Assembly: GCA_036960305.1 (NCBI GenBank)
Contig: JBALWA010000021.1
Coordinates: 1 to 64,000 of the forward strand
Direction of reading: 5' to 3'
Length of the DNA stretch: 64,000 nt
From: JBALVT01 sp036960305
GTDB taxonomy: Bacteria > Pseudomonadota > Gammaproteobacteria > Pseudomonadales > Halieaceae
In this document: one piece after another, positions 23,428-32,196 of the stretch
How positions within the stretch are numbered: position 1 is the stretch's first letter
Layout: every line of letters begins with the position of its first letter
Position numbers and translations under genes: made by a program
The notes under the pieces: generated by a model
What the model was told of the DNA's origin: nothing
Database searches by the model: none
What the model saw: only the letters and a program-made list of their open reading frames with translations

Positions 23428-25323
23428 TTATTTTGAGGTACGCTTCGCTTCCTTCAGAATCAAATCCCGCCGCGCGAGAATAGCTTCTATTTGCCGCGGG
23501 TGGAGATACGGTGAAAGCTCTTCCGTCAACTGCGCCTCGTTCAGTGATAACAGGCGAGAACGCAGTAGGTCCGACACCTGCAAGGTCACTTTCTTATACT
23601 GCTTGGGCCGCTTCTCTGTCGTTCTGAACGCCAGGGAGTGATCAATAAATCGCATCATGAAGTCATCCTTGTTCCAGAGGATATTGGTGAGATTTCTATC
23701 GTCATTATGAATCAGGATATCGAAAACGAAACGCAGCCGATATTGCTCACTCTGTTTGCAATAGCCGGTAAAAGGCACTTCCTTTTCCAGCCGGTCCCGT
23801 TCATTGATCGCTTTCTCTACCCAATCCGAGAGTGCACCCGGGGTACCCTCAACTTCACCAAGAACGGCGGTGGGCACCATTTCCCAGCCCAACATGCGAT
23901 CCAACTTATAGGCTGCAACATCATAAACGTAGCGATCACTGTCATTGTTGCGCCGTGTGACATAGCGCTCTCTTTTCTCCATACCGGGATTGGTATCTTC
24001 ATACTTGAAAATAGCATCATTGGTAAATCCGTCCCGTCGCTGGACAACGCGTTTGGGTTTGGTAATGCCGGTACCGATGTCATCCACACTAACAACCTCG
24101 GCGTTAGTCATGAAATCTTCCAACTCCAGATCACTCATGCCCGACAGGCTCTGGGAAATACTGCGATTTTCGCGAATAGGCTGAGCTTTTTCCTTAACCC
24201 CCAAATAGTGAACATAATCGCGCCCGCCCTGTGAAACAAGAGCAGATGCCCTGCCCTTATAGACACTCTTGAGCATGCCGGTATCCAGGCGAATGGCCAG
24301 ACCATCCATTCGTTCCATCACCTCACCCTTGGTCGGGGTGTGTCCCATCACTAGTTGCTTGGCACCCACACGCTTGAGAAAACGCTCGGTATTAAACGAT
24401 TCAGCGAAGGGGTGGCACAGGGCCGTTCCGCGATACCAGTTCGGGCTATCATCACTGAACACAAAATATTGCTGGGCCTCAAAGACTTTCTGTAATGGCG
24501 CGAACCAGTCAGCCTGCTTTTTGGGGTTGGTCGCCGCAAACTCCTCAGCCCTGGCATTGAGAAAGCTCAAACGGTCGTGATAGCCAACGTGCAGAGGCAT
24601 AACGCCCGCTGCCCTGAGCTCGTCAACGCTGTCCAGAAACACCTTGAGCTCACCGCGGACTTTTTTGTTCAGGGACTTCAGAGACTCCTCACTGACACTG
24701 CTGGCAATTCCCCCGTGCATATAAACCTTGTCATTGACCTTCACCACCAGAGGCTGTTCCATCAGCCAGCGCCCCAGTTTACCGTCCTGGGCGTAGGCCT
24801 TACGCAGGCCAACGTAGCCTGGCGGGTACTGTTCATCAAAGGTTGTGCGAACCTGAGCTTCTGCGCCACCTGGATTGAAGCGGCGATACTCACTGTAGAG
24901 TGCATCCCTGTCGGCTGCGGTCTCATCACCGGCGAAAGCGGCGAACTCCGCCTTTGATACATAGCGCAGGTCACCGGTCATCACCATAACCTCGTGGTTT
25001 CCCAGTACCATATGAACAGCACCACCGGCTTTGTCAGCCTGCTGGTCAAGTTTCATCAATAACTCAACCACCTCCCGAGACCCCGGCCCGCGATCAATCA
25101 GGTCGCCCACGGAGACCAGATGCGTATTGCCTCCGCTCCAGTTCAACTGCTTATTCACAACACCCAATTCCTGCAACAGCGCCACCCAATCATCATAGGC
25201 GCCGTGGACATCACCAAAGGCAACCACCCTCCCTGGCGCTTTGATATCGTAGGCGTTTGCAGTTGCGCCCAGGCTTACACTCCAAATCAGAACGAGCAGG
25301 CAAATTCGAATACAGGTGGTCAT
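23428..25323 (-). CDS. Exported PPP-type phosphatase fused to a HipA/Fam20-like kinase domain
   Basis: This 631-residue protein has a signal peptide (residues 1-24, ending ATANA) and a calcineurin-like phosphoesterase domain with all metal motifs: GDVHG (37-41), GDLIDRG, GNHEVM, an HGG and GHTPTKG. After a linker (about 375-410) a second domain follows with a putative ATP Lys (DAIFKYED), the block DRYVYDVAAYKLDRMLGWEMVP, a catalytic-loop-like IHNDDRNLTN (about 538-548) and a metal-binding-like FIDHSLAF (about 559-566). The latter pattern resembles HipA and Fam20C-type kinases. The start is ATG at 25323, since the upstream TTG only adds residues before the signal peptide. It may set and erase phosphates in the periplasm; targets are unknown. 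Confidence 0.82.
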   Translation of the reverse strand: MTTCIRICLLVLIWSVSLGATANAYDIKAPGRVVAFGDVHGAYDDWVALLQELGVVNKQLNWSGGNTHLVSVGDLIDRGPGSREVVELLMKLDQQADKAGGAVHMVLGNHEVMVMTGDLRYVSKAEFAAFAGDETAADRDALYSEYRRFNPGGAEAQVRTTFDEQYPPGYVGLRKAYAQDGKLGRWLMEQPLVVKVNDKVYMHGGIASSVSEESLKSLNKKVRGELKVFLDSVDELRAAGVMPLHVGYHDRLSFLNARAEEFAATNPKKQADWFAPLQKVFEAQQYFVFSDDSPNWYRGTALCHPFAESFNTERFLKRVGAKQLVMGHTPTKGEVMERMDGLAIRLDTGMLKSVYKGRASALVSQGGRDYVHYLGVKEKAQPIRENRSISQSLSGMSDLELEDFMTNAEVVSVDDIGTGITKPKRVVQRRDGFTNDAIFKYEDTNPGMEKRERYVTRRNNDSDRYVYDVAAYKLDRMLGWEMVPTAVLGEVEGTPGALSDWVEKAINERDRLEKEVPFTGYCKQSEQYRLRFVFDILIHNDDRNLTNILWNKDDFMMRFIDHSLAFRTTEKRPKQYKKVTLQVSDLLRSRLLSLNEAQLTEELSPYLHPRQIEAILARRDLILKEAKRTSK

Positions 25324-25414
25324 GACGTCGTTTCCCAAAGTGATTGCAAAAAAATTCTGTATTTTATTCTAGTCAAAAAGTCGGAAGTTTCACAGCTAGC
25401 CCAAATGTAGGGTC

Positions 25415-27559
25415 CTAATCAACCCAACCCAGGACATCCCTGATAATAGACCAACGAGGCTCTCGCGGCTTGGCGACACCGCCCAACATCCAGTAATTGT
25501 AAAGCTGGTCAACCGTGCCTTCCTTGTTTTTGAGGTCAACCCAGTTACTCACGAACTCCATCATCTCAATATCGCCCTTGGGCACCGCATAGCCAGCCGG
25601 AAGCCGGATACCGCCACGGTTTGCCTTAACCACGGTGTAACGCGGGTAGCGATAGCTATAAGCTGCCCCCTCCTCCGCTGACAGCAGCAGGGCGTCAGCC
25701 CCCTGGCCACCACCATCAAAAAAGTCTTCCGCTGCTTCCAGAATCACAATATTGGCCTCCGGCAGCAGGCTGCGAATCTTCGGTTCGAAGTAATGGCTGC
25801 TCACCAGAGCAATCGTCAAATCTTTCTCTTGACGCAGCAGTTCAAGGTCTCCGTACAGCTGCCGCTCATGGTCAGGCACGATAAAGGCCAGGGTAAGATC
25901 CAGGTAAGCGCGCGAAAAGGAGGCATTGGCATAGCGATCAGGCAAACTGGCAATGCAGGACATCGCCATATCAATTTGCCCCGTGCCAAGCATGGTCTTT
26001 AACCGCCCAAACTCAAAAGGAACGAATTCCAGCCGGGTGCCAATATCCTCGGCCAGGATATGCGCCATTTCCACATCAAAACCTACCAGCTTACCTTCAG
26101 GCGTAAGAAAGCTGCAGGGCAAATTGTTCGGACGATAGCCCACCTGTAACACCCCAGTGGCAAGAATATGGTCAATCCTTGTGCCAGTGAGCGCAACACC
26201 ATCGGCCTCAGGCACGATCTCGCTCACGCTAGCGTCTACCCGTTCCTCCATTAAACGCAAGTGCGCCAGTACCTCACCCCGCGGCGGCGCATCGGGCACA
26301 AAAACCATGAAGTAGGCTCGCAGTGCAACCACCAGCAATGCAAGAGACAGCGTACTGATCACCAGGTAGCGCACGATGGAACGCATGTTGAAATGCAGCG
26401 ATCCTGACAGCGCCAAGGTACCGATGATACTCAATACGATAATATGCAGTGCTGCCAACATTGCCCCAAAACGCCCCACCACAATACCCGTCACCAGAAA
26501 TAGCTGGAACATATCTGCTGGTACGCGAATGGAATCCAGCATATAAGGCACGGCTATATTGATACTGCCGAAGAGGCTGAACAGCCCATTGAATGCCAAA
26601 CTCAGTCGATCACTCAATGTGAGGTCGGTGTCGGTAAACCAGGCCGCGAAGAGCACAAAAAGCAATACCAGCAATTTACCCAATGATGGAAAATTGAAAG
26701 AAACCGGCACAATAATGTCGACTGCTGATTCGGACTCCGCACTGTTGTGCCCCTGGCTGCGCAGCAGCTGCTTACAATTTTCAGCGATCTGCGGTAAGAC
26801 GACAAATTGGTTGCCTGTGGCAAACGCCGTTACCAGCGCATCGCGAAAAGTACTCAATACAGTGCGATAGGGGATACCGCTCAGCGCTGCAACCAGGCCA
26901 GGAAAGATCCAGAAAGTAATCAGAAGGGCCAGGGAAATATAGGTTACCAGGTAAACCTGAACGCGACTGACTTCCTCAATTGTCATGGTGCCGGCCGCCG
27001 CAGCGGAGATTGCAAAAATACCGTAAGGCGTTAACTGCACAATGCCCGCATTAATCTTCGCCAGGGCCTGGGTCAGTCCGTCGAAGATCGGTAACACGCC
27101 GCTTTTATCTTCAACCGATATGAGTGCGACACCCAGCAGAATGCTGAAGAAAACCACTGCGGGCACGAGGTTATTCGACAGGGAATAAAATATATTCGAG
27201 GGCAGATACAGATCGACCAGATTTGTCTGTACGGGGTCCGGTGCTAAGCCGCTACCAAAAAATGAGGCTGTATCCAGGTCGGGAAAGGCTAATGCGGCGA
27301 CAAAAATCAGAATAAGGGCAAGCACCCAAATGAGTACCAGCACCAAGGATCCGCGCACAGCCAATCGCTTCGCCTGTGCCAGGTCCATACGGCCAAAACC
27401 AGCAATAAGGGAAACGATAATATAGGGCAGGACCGTAACCTGAAGTAGTTTAACGAAAATATCGCCCACTATCTTCAGATCCGCCACCAGCTCTCCAAAG
27501 AAAAGTCCGGTCAGGATACCGGCGGCCAGGCCAATAAAAATTCGCGCAGACAGGTTCAT
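25415..27559 (-). CDS. Dicarboxylate/amino-acid:cation symporter fused to a periplasmic solute-binding domain
   Basis: This 714-residue protein. Residues 1-425 form an SDF/GltP-type symporter with eight or so membrane segments, including the VLPYIIVSLIAGF start region and helical hairpins with FATGNQFVVLPQ and PVSFNFPSLGK. Residues about 465-714 form a family-3 solute-binding domain (LQVGYRPNNLPCSF, KLVGFDVEMAHILAEDI, QIDMAMSCIASLPDR), as normally found in ABC amino-acid importers. The C-terminal domain should face the periplasm. It probably captures an amino or dicarboxylic acid and delivers it to its own transporter, or senses it; both are inference. It stands as a single gene between the phosphatase-kinase and patatin genes. 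Confidence 0.88.
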   Translation of the reverse strand: MNLSARIFIGLAAGILTGLFFGELVADLKIVGDIFVKLLQVTVLPYIIVSLIAGFGRMDLAQAKRLAVRGSLVLVLIWVLALILIFVAALAFPDLDTASFFGSGLAPDPVQTNLVDLYLPSNIFYSLSNNLVPAVVFFSILLGVALISVEDKSGVLPIFDGLTQALAKINAGIVQLTPYGIFAISAAAAGTMTIEEVSRVQVYLVTYISLALLITFWIFPGLVAALSGIPYRTVLSTFRDALVTAFATGNQFVVLPQIAENCKQLLRSQGHNSAESESAVDIIVPVSFNFPSLGKLLVLLFVLFAAWFTDTDLTLSDRLSLAFNGLFSLFGSINIAVPYMLDSIRVPADMFQLFLVTGIVVGRFGAMLAALHIIVLSIIGTLALSGSLHFNMRSIVRYLVISTLSLALLVVALRAYFMVFVPDAPPRGEVLAHLRLMEERVDASVSEIVPEADGVALTGTRIDHILATGVLQVGYRPNNLPCSFLTPEGKLVGFDVEMAHILAEDIGTRLEFVPFEFGRLKTMLGTGQIDMAMSCIASLPDRYANASFSRAYLDLTLAFIVPDHERQLYGDLELLRQEKDLTIALVSSHYFEPKIRSLLPEANIVILEAAEDFFDGGGQGADALLLSAEEGAAYSYRYPRYTVVKANRGGIRLPAGYAVPKGDIEMMEFVSNWVDLKNKEGTVDQLYNYWMLGGVAKPREPRWSIIRDVLGWVD

Positions 27560-27630
27560 GGAAATTCTTTTTATTCCTTATTATATTAGGCGAAGGATAC
27601 CATTATATGGACCGTGAACCACACGCAGCA

Positions 27631-29889
27631 TTAACGCCCTATTCTTGAGTTTTGGCCCAGGAATGGCCAGCCCAATGACAGATAAATGGCACTTCGAGCA
27701 TTGGTCGTGCGGCCATAGGCGATATAAATCGGTCCAATCGGCGAATCAATGCCCAGGTAAGCACTACCAGCACCCTGCAGGTCCCCCAAATCGATATCCG
27801 AGCGCTCGCTCCAGAGCTGTCCACCTTCGATGGAGAACCCAGCATAAATCGGCATATCTATTGGTATCACGCTATTCTTGGACAGCTTGCGCTGGTACTG
27901 CCCCATGACAAATGCCATCTGCCGACCGGAAAAGGCGTTCTGCCGCAACCCTGATAAATTGAATAGCCCACCGAGTTGATAATAGTTTTGTGCCTCATCG
28001 GCCGCATCACGCGACTGCGCTGTTTTGGCGGTCAATATTACCGTGTTGCGGTCGTCTTTACCGAAGCTTAAAGCACCCTGGGCGAGGGCCTGCCAACGCT
28101 CAAAGTCTTGATCTGCACCTAAATCCGTGGTGTTGAGCTCGTACTCCGCATAGAAAAAACCACCATCGCGGGGGAAAAATATTTCGTCCATGCTGTCATA
28201 TCTAAAGGATGTCAGGGCACCACCCCGGTCAAAGTAGCCATCATCCAGAGTATCACTGCTGCTTATTTGCAATTCGGTCTCGCCCGCGGCTCGAAACAGC
28301 CCCAGACGCAGTTCGGAATTACTGAACAGATTGGCGCCGGCATTTAACTCCAATTGCAGATCTCTTACCCGCCAGTTCCCGAATTCATCTTCGATATCAA
28401 ATTCCGGCCCCAGCGATAGGATCTCCCGATCATGGTAGGCCAGTCTGGGGGCCAGAAAATAACGCAAGCCCAGATCCACGGGCTGATAGTACTCACCCGA
28501 AAGCAATATAGTGTCGCCGACCTGCGCCCGACCGTAAAATTCCGCGCCCATTTCATTCAGGCCTTTCAGGCGATAGCTGGCGCCCGCATTGATCTCACTC
28601 GCCCCTTCAAGGTCGGTCACCAGGTTCAGTCCCAGCTTGATATCGTCAGACCCCCAGGTTTTCTCCATCGCCTGAATCTGCAAGCCGTAGCGATCGCCGT
28701 CCTGCACAATTTCAAAATCAATCAGTTCAAAGTAGTCCAGAGCGTAGATATTGGCGATATCCAGGCGCAATCTGTCCCTATCCAGTGGCTCTCCCAGGGG
28801 TTGGGAAATACGGTAACGGATGATCTCGTCCGATATCCCGGAGTCATTGCGTATTTGTACAAATTCAACGACTGGATTGAGCGGATCTGGCAGTCGCTTC
28901 GTGGCGACGTACCCGGCCCACTGGGTTTCTGTCAGTGCCAGCTCACTCAAGTCCTCGCGCATGGCCATGGCCGCCTGATAGCCTTGCTCGATGATGGTTT
29001 GTTCGTCGCCAAAATCCAGCATGCCCACGGCCTCCAACTCCGGGCGAATAAGAAAGTCATCCTCAGACAGCGTCTCAATCTGTTCCAGCGAGTTTTTGCG
29101 CGTAAGAAAGCCCAGCATCTGATCGGCAACAGCCACAACCGATGTGATCTCGTCGCGAGATTTCAGGGGCGTGCCTATATCAATGGCAATCAACCTATCT
29201 GCTCCCATGGCCCTGGCCACATCGACCGGCACATTGTTGGCAACGCCGCCATCAACCAACAGCCGCCCATCGTGCCTCACCGGGACCATCAGGCCGGGGA
29301 TGGACATGCTGGCCCTCATCGCGGTCACCATGTCACCCCGCTGGAACACGTAGGCCTCGCCCGTCTCTATATCCGTGGCGACGGCGCGGTAGGGAATAGG
29401 CAGCCGGTCGAAATCATTGACATGGTCTGCATCAACCATCAACTCCTTGATAATCATGCGCACCTGTTGGCCCTGGATAAGGCCCAGCGGAAATGACAGG
29501 CCGCCGTCCTTGAAAGCCAGCTTTAACTTGATAGGATAATCATAGTCATCCGCTTTTCGACGAATCGGTTGATCGCCCCGCTCCAGGGTGTCACTGAAGG
29601 CCAGCTCCCAATCCATTTCGGCAACGACACTTTGCAACTCCTGGCCACTCATACCCGTGGCATACAGTCCACCCACCAGGGCCCCCATACTGGTTCCGGC
29701 AATGGCATCGACTGGAATCCGCATCTCTTCAAGTGCCTGAATCACCCCCACATGGGCAATACCCCGTGCCCCACCACCGGCCAGTACCAGTCCAACCTTT
29801 TCTCTGTCCATCTCAACAGCCTGTAAGCCAGGCACACACAGCAGACACGCCAACAGAGGCGTAAATTGGAATATTCTCGCAAATGTCAT
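27631..29889 (-). CDS. Patatin-like phospholipase with outer-membrane beta-barrel (type Vd, PlpD-like)
   Basis: This 752-residue protein has a signal peptide (about 1-24), a patatin lipase domain with oxyanion loop LAGGGARGIAHVG, nucleophile GTSMGALVGG and catalytic DGG (about residue 215), then a POTRA-like segment (about 330-420) and a C-terminal Omp85-type 16-strand barrel ending in a family-style Phe/Gly-rich strand. Type Vd proteins pass the lipase through their own barrel to the cell surface. The start at 29889 has an AGGAG box five bases upstream. It is divergent from the helicase gene. It should hydrolyse phospholipids at the surface or in other cells. Confidence 0.92.
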   Translation of the reverse strand: MTFARIFQFTPLLACLLCVPGLQAVEMDREKVGLVLAGGGARGIAHVGVIQALEEMRIPVDAIAGTSMGALVGGLYATGMSGQELQSVVAEMDWELAFSDTLERGDQPIRRKADDYDYPIKLKLAFKDGGLSFPLGLIQGQQVRMIIKELMVDADHVNDFDRLPIPYRAVATDIETGEAYVFQRGDMVTAMRASMSIPGLMVPVRHDGRLLVDGGVANNVPVDVARAMGADRLIAIDIGTPLKSRDEITSVVAVADQMLGFLTRKNSLEQIETLSEDDFLIRPELEAVGMLDFGDEQTIIEQGYQAAMAMREDLSELALTETQWAGYVATKRLPDPLNPVVEFVQIRNDSGISDEIIRYRISQPLGEPLDRDRLRLDIANIYALDYFELIDFEIVQDGDRYGLQIQAMEKTWGSDDIKLGLNLVTDLEGASEINAGASYRLKGLNEMGAEFYGRAQVGDTILLSGEYYQPVDLGLRYFLAPRLAYHDREILSLGPEFDIEDEFGNWRVRDLQLELNAGANLFSNSELRLGLFRAAGETELQISSSDTLDDGYFDRGGALTSFRYDSMDEIFFPRDGGFFYAEYELNTTDLGADQDFERWQALAQGALSFGKDDRNTVILTAKTAQSRDAADEAQNYYQLGGLFNLSGLRQNAFSGRQMAFVMGQYQRKLSKNSVIPIDMPIYAGFSIEGGQLWSERSDIDLGDLQGAGSAYLGIDSPIGPIYIAYGRTTNARSAIYLSLGWPFLGQNSRIGR

Positions 29890-29982
29890 AACCACTCCTA
29901 TAACTAAGGCGCCATTATCGTCATCTATCGCTAGTAATACAGCCTCAGTAGGTTACGATGTCGGTTTTTTGGGATTATTACC

Positions 29983-31314
29983 TTGTTCTCCGAACTTGCG
30001 CTCGATCGACGCCTCTTTTTGGGCCTTGAATACATGGAATTGACTGAGCCGACCGAGGTCCAGCAGGCCGTCGTTCCTGTGGCCCTGGAAGGCGGCGATA
30101 TGCGTGTCAGTGCAGAAACCGGTAGCGGCAAGACACTGGCCTACCTGATTCCCGTCGTCCAGACCCTGCTCGCCAATGCGGACCAGCGCCAGCCCGGCAC
30201 TCAGGCTGTCATTATTGTGCCTACCCGTGAGCTGGCCAGACAGGTCCTCAAGCAGTGCCGAAAATTGACCACCAAGGCACCCATATCAGTACAGGGAATT
30301 ACCGGCGGCGCAGACTTCAAGTACCAGAAAGCCATATTCCGTAAAGATCCGGAAATTATCATTGCAACCCCCGGCAGGTTACTGGAGCACTGTGAAAAGC
30401 ACAGCGCCGATTTATCGGCTTTGCAGGTACTGGTGCTCGATGAAGCAGACCGGGTACTGGATATGGGATTTCGCGATGATGTGCTAAAAATCAATCAATT
30501 CTGCCCCACGGACAAGCAGGTACTGATGCTGTCTGCCACCCTGAAGCACAAGGGCTTGGGCGGTGTTGCCAGAGAACTACTGGAAGAGCCCCAGACGGTC
30601 ACTATTGGGGAGATTCGCCAGCCCCACAGCAGTATTTTCCATCAAATGATCCTGGCCGATAGCCCACAGCATAAAGACAAACTGCTGATCGCCCTGTTGC
30701 AACACGGCGGATTCGAGCGCGCCCTGGTTTTTAGCAACAAACGTTCCACCGCCCAGCGCCTGGCCGGCTTGCTCGCTTACCACAAACTGCGCTGTGCCAC
30801 CTTGCACGGTGAAATGAGCACTGAAGAACGCAAACTGGTTATGACCCGGTTCAGCGATGGCAAACTGGACATCGTCTCCGCCAGCGACCTCGCGGCCCGT
30901 GGGCTGGATGTTAAAAATATTGACCTGGTGGTCAATTATGAATTACCCCGAAAAGGCGACGATTACCTACACCGCACCGGACGCACCGGTAGAGCTGGCG
31001 CAAAGGGCATGGCTGTGTCCCTGGTTGATCACTCCGAGTGGAACCTGATGGCAGCTATTCAGCGTTACCTGAAAATTGAGTTTGAGAAACGCGCACTGCC
31101 AGGGCTGAAAGCACGCTATAACGGCCCCAAAGCGACGAAATCATCGGGCAAGGCGGCCGGCAGCAAGAAAAAGGGCAATATGACAGCGGAGGAGAAGGCC
31201 AAAAGCCGCCATCGCCACAAAAAGAACAAGGGCAAGCCCCAGACCTCCAGAAGCAAGAAAAAGCCGCAGGAAAACGATGGTTTTAAACCCTTGATGAAGA
31301 AAAAAAATGACTGA
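29983..31314 (+). CDS. DEAD-box ATP-dependent RNA helicase (SrmB-like)
   Basis: This 443-residue helicase has the full motif set: Q motif (ELTEPTEVQQAVVP), Walker A (SAETGSGKT), PTRELAR, TPGRL, DEAD (LDEADRVLDMGF), SAT, and C-terminal YxHRTGRTGRAG. It ends with an 80-residue Lys/Arg-rich tail (about 365-443), typical of ribosome-assembly helicases that bind rRNA loosely. The proposed start is TTG because it begins MFSELALD, the usual family start. The downstream RNA-binding gene overlaps by 8 bases, so the pair is co-expressed. Confidence 0.93.
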   Translation: MFSELALDRRLFLGLEYMELTEPTEVQQAVVPVALEGGDMRVSAETGSGKTLAYLIPVVQTLLANADQRQPGTQAVIIVPTRELARQVLKQCRKLTTKAPISVQGITGGADFKYQKAIFRKDPEIIIATPGRLLEHCEKHSADLSALQVLVLDEADRVLDMGFRDDVLKINQFCPTDKQVLMLSATLKHKGLGGVARELLEEPQTVTIGEIRQPHSSIFHQMILADSPQHKDKLLIALLQHGGFERALVFSNKRSTAQRLAGLLAYHKLRCATLHGEMSTEERKLVMTRFSDGKLDIVSASDLAARGLDVKNIDLVVNYELPRKGDDYLHRTGRTGRAGAKGMAVSLVDHSEWNLMAAIQRYLKIEFEKRALPGLKARYNGPKATKSSGKAAGSKKKGNMTAEEKAKSRHRHKKNKGKPQTSRSKKKPQENDGFKPLMKKKND

Positions 31315-32158
31315 ATCCACACGCGTCGCCCTGGGTCGAATCAATCGCCTGCAAGTGGTCAAGGACAGTGCCTACGGCCTGTTCCTGGATGGCTACGAGC
31401 AGGGTGAGATACTCCTGCCAAAACGGTATCGTCCCGAAAACTGTCAGCCCGGTGACTGGCTTGAAGTGTTCATCTACGCAGACTCCGAAGACCGCCTCAT
31501 AGCAACAACCGATACACCCAAAGCCATGGTAGGCGAAGTCGCCAGCCTGCGAGTGGCGGCAGTGAATGATGTCGGCACATTTCTCGACTGGGGTCTCCCA
31601 AAGGACATTCTGGTGCCGTTTAGTGAACAGGCCGAACGAATGCAAGAGGGGTTCTCCTACTGCGTTTATCTCTACGTTGACCGACACAGAGATCTCATTG
31701 TCGCCTCCAGTAAGTTGAGCAAGTTCCTGCCGGAGCACTCAAGCCAGCATAAAGCGGGCCAGGCAGTGGAATTACTGGTGTGTGGAAAATCCGACCTGGG
31801 CTTCAAATGCCTGGTTGATCGTAGCTTCCTCGCGCTTCTGCACCACGGCGATGTCTTCCAGCCACTCGATCCGGGGCGCACCCTGGATGGCTATATCAAA
31901 CATGTACGAGACGACGGCCGGGTTGACCTGTGCCTGTCGCCACCGGGTGCAGCAACAGGTGGCGGTCTGGAAGAGCAGATACTGCAGTATGTGAAAGACC
32001 AGGGCGGCAGTGCCGCCATAGGTGACAAGAGCCCGCCCGATGAAATCTACAAGCTGTTCCATACCAGCAAGAAGAACTTCAAGCGCGCACTAAGCAAGCT
32101 CTACAAGCACAAGAAAATCACCATTGGAGGCGATGGAATACGCCTCGCTGAACACTAA
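31307..32158 (+). CDS. CvfB-like S1-domain RNA-binding protein
   Basis: This 283-residue protein of the CvfB/YitL family has tandem S1-like OB folds (VALGRINRLQVVKDSAYGLFLD; VAAVNDVGTFLDWGLPKDILVPFSEQ, quoted here as separate blocks) and a C-terminal winged helix (IYKLFHTSKKNFKRALSKLYK). The family binds RNA and affects translation or virulence-gene expression in Gram-positive bacteria. Translational coupling to a DEAD-box helicase suggests shared work in RNA remodelling or ribosome assembly; that role is inference. Confidence 0.88.
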   Translation: MTESTRVALGRINRLQVVKDSAYGLFLDGYEQGEILLPKRYRPENCQPGDWLEVFIYADSEDRLIATTDTPKAMVGEVASLRVAAVNDVGTFLDWGLPKDILVPFSEQAERMQEGFSYCVYLYVDRHRDLIVASSKLSKFLPEHSSQHKAGQAVELLVCGKSDLGFKCLVDRSFLALLHHGDVFQPLDPGRTLDGYIKHVRDDGRVDLCLSPPGAATGGGLEEQILQYVKDQGGSAAIGDKSPPDEIYKLFHTSKKNFKRALSKLYKHKKITIGGDGIRLAEH

Positions 32159-32196
32159 GAAAAGCCCTTAAGATCTGACCTGAGAACTATCACACA

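Noticed and set aside
23428..25323. Two separate genes (phosphatase and kinase) wrongly joined
   Set aside because: The frame is continuous with no internal stop or frameshift sign, and the linker region shows normal codon use.
28432..29496. 354-codon open frame on the plus strand
   Set aside because: It is antisense to the patatin gene, which has a signal peptide, intact catalytic motifs and a barrel. The frame has no recognisable domain.
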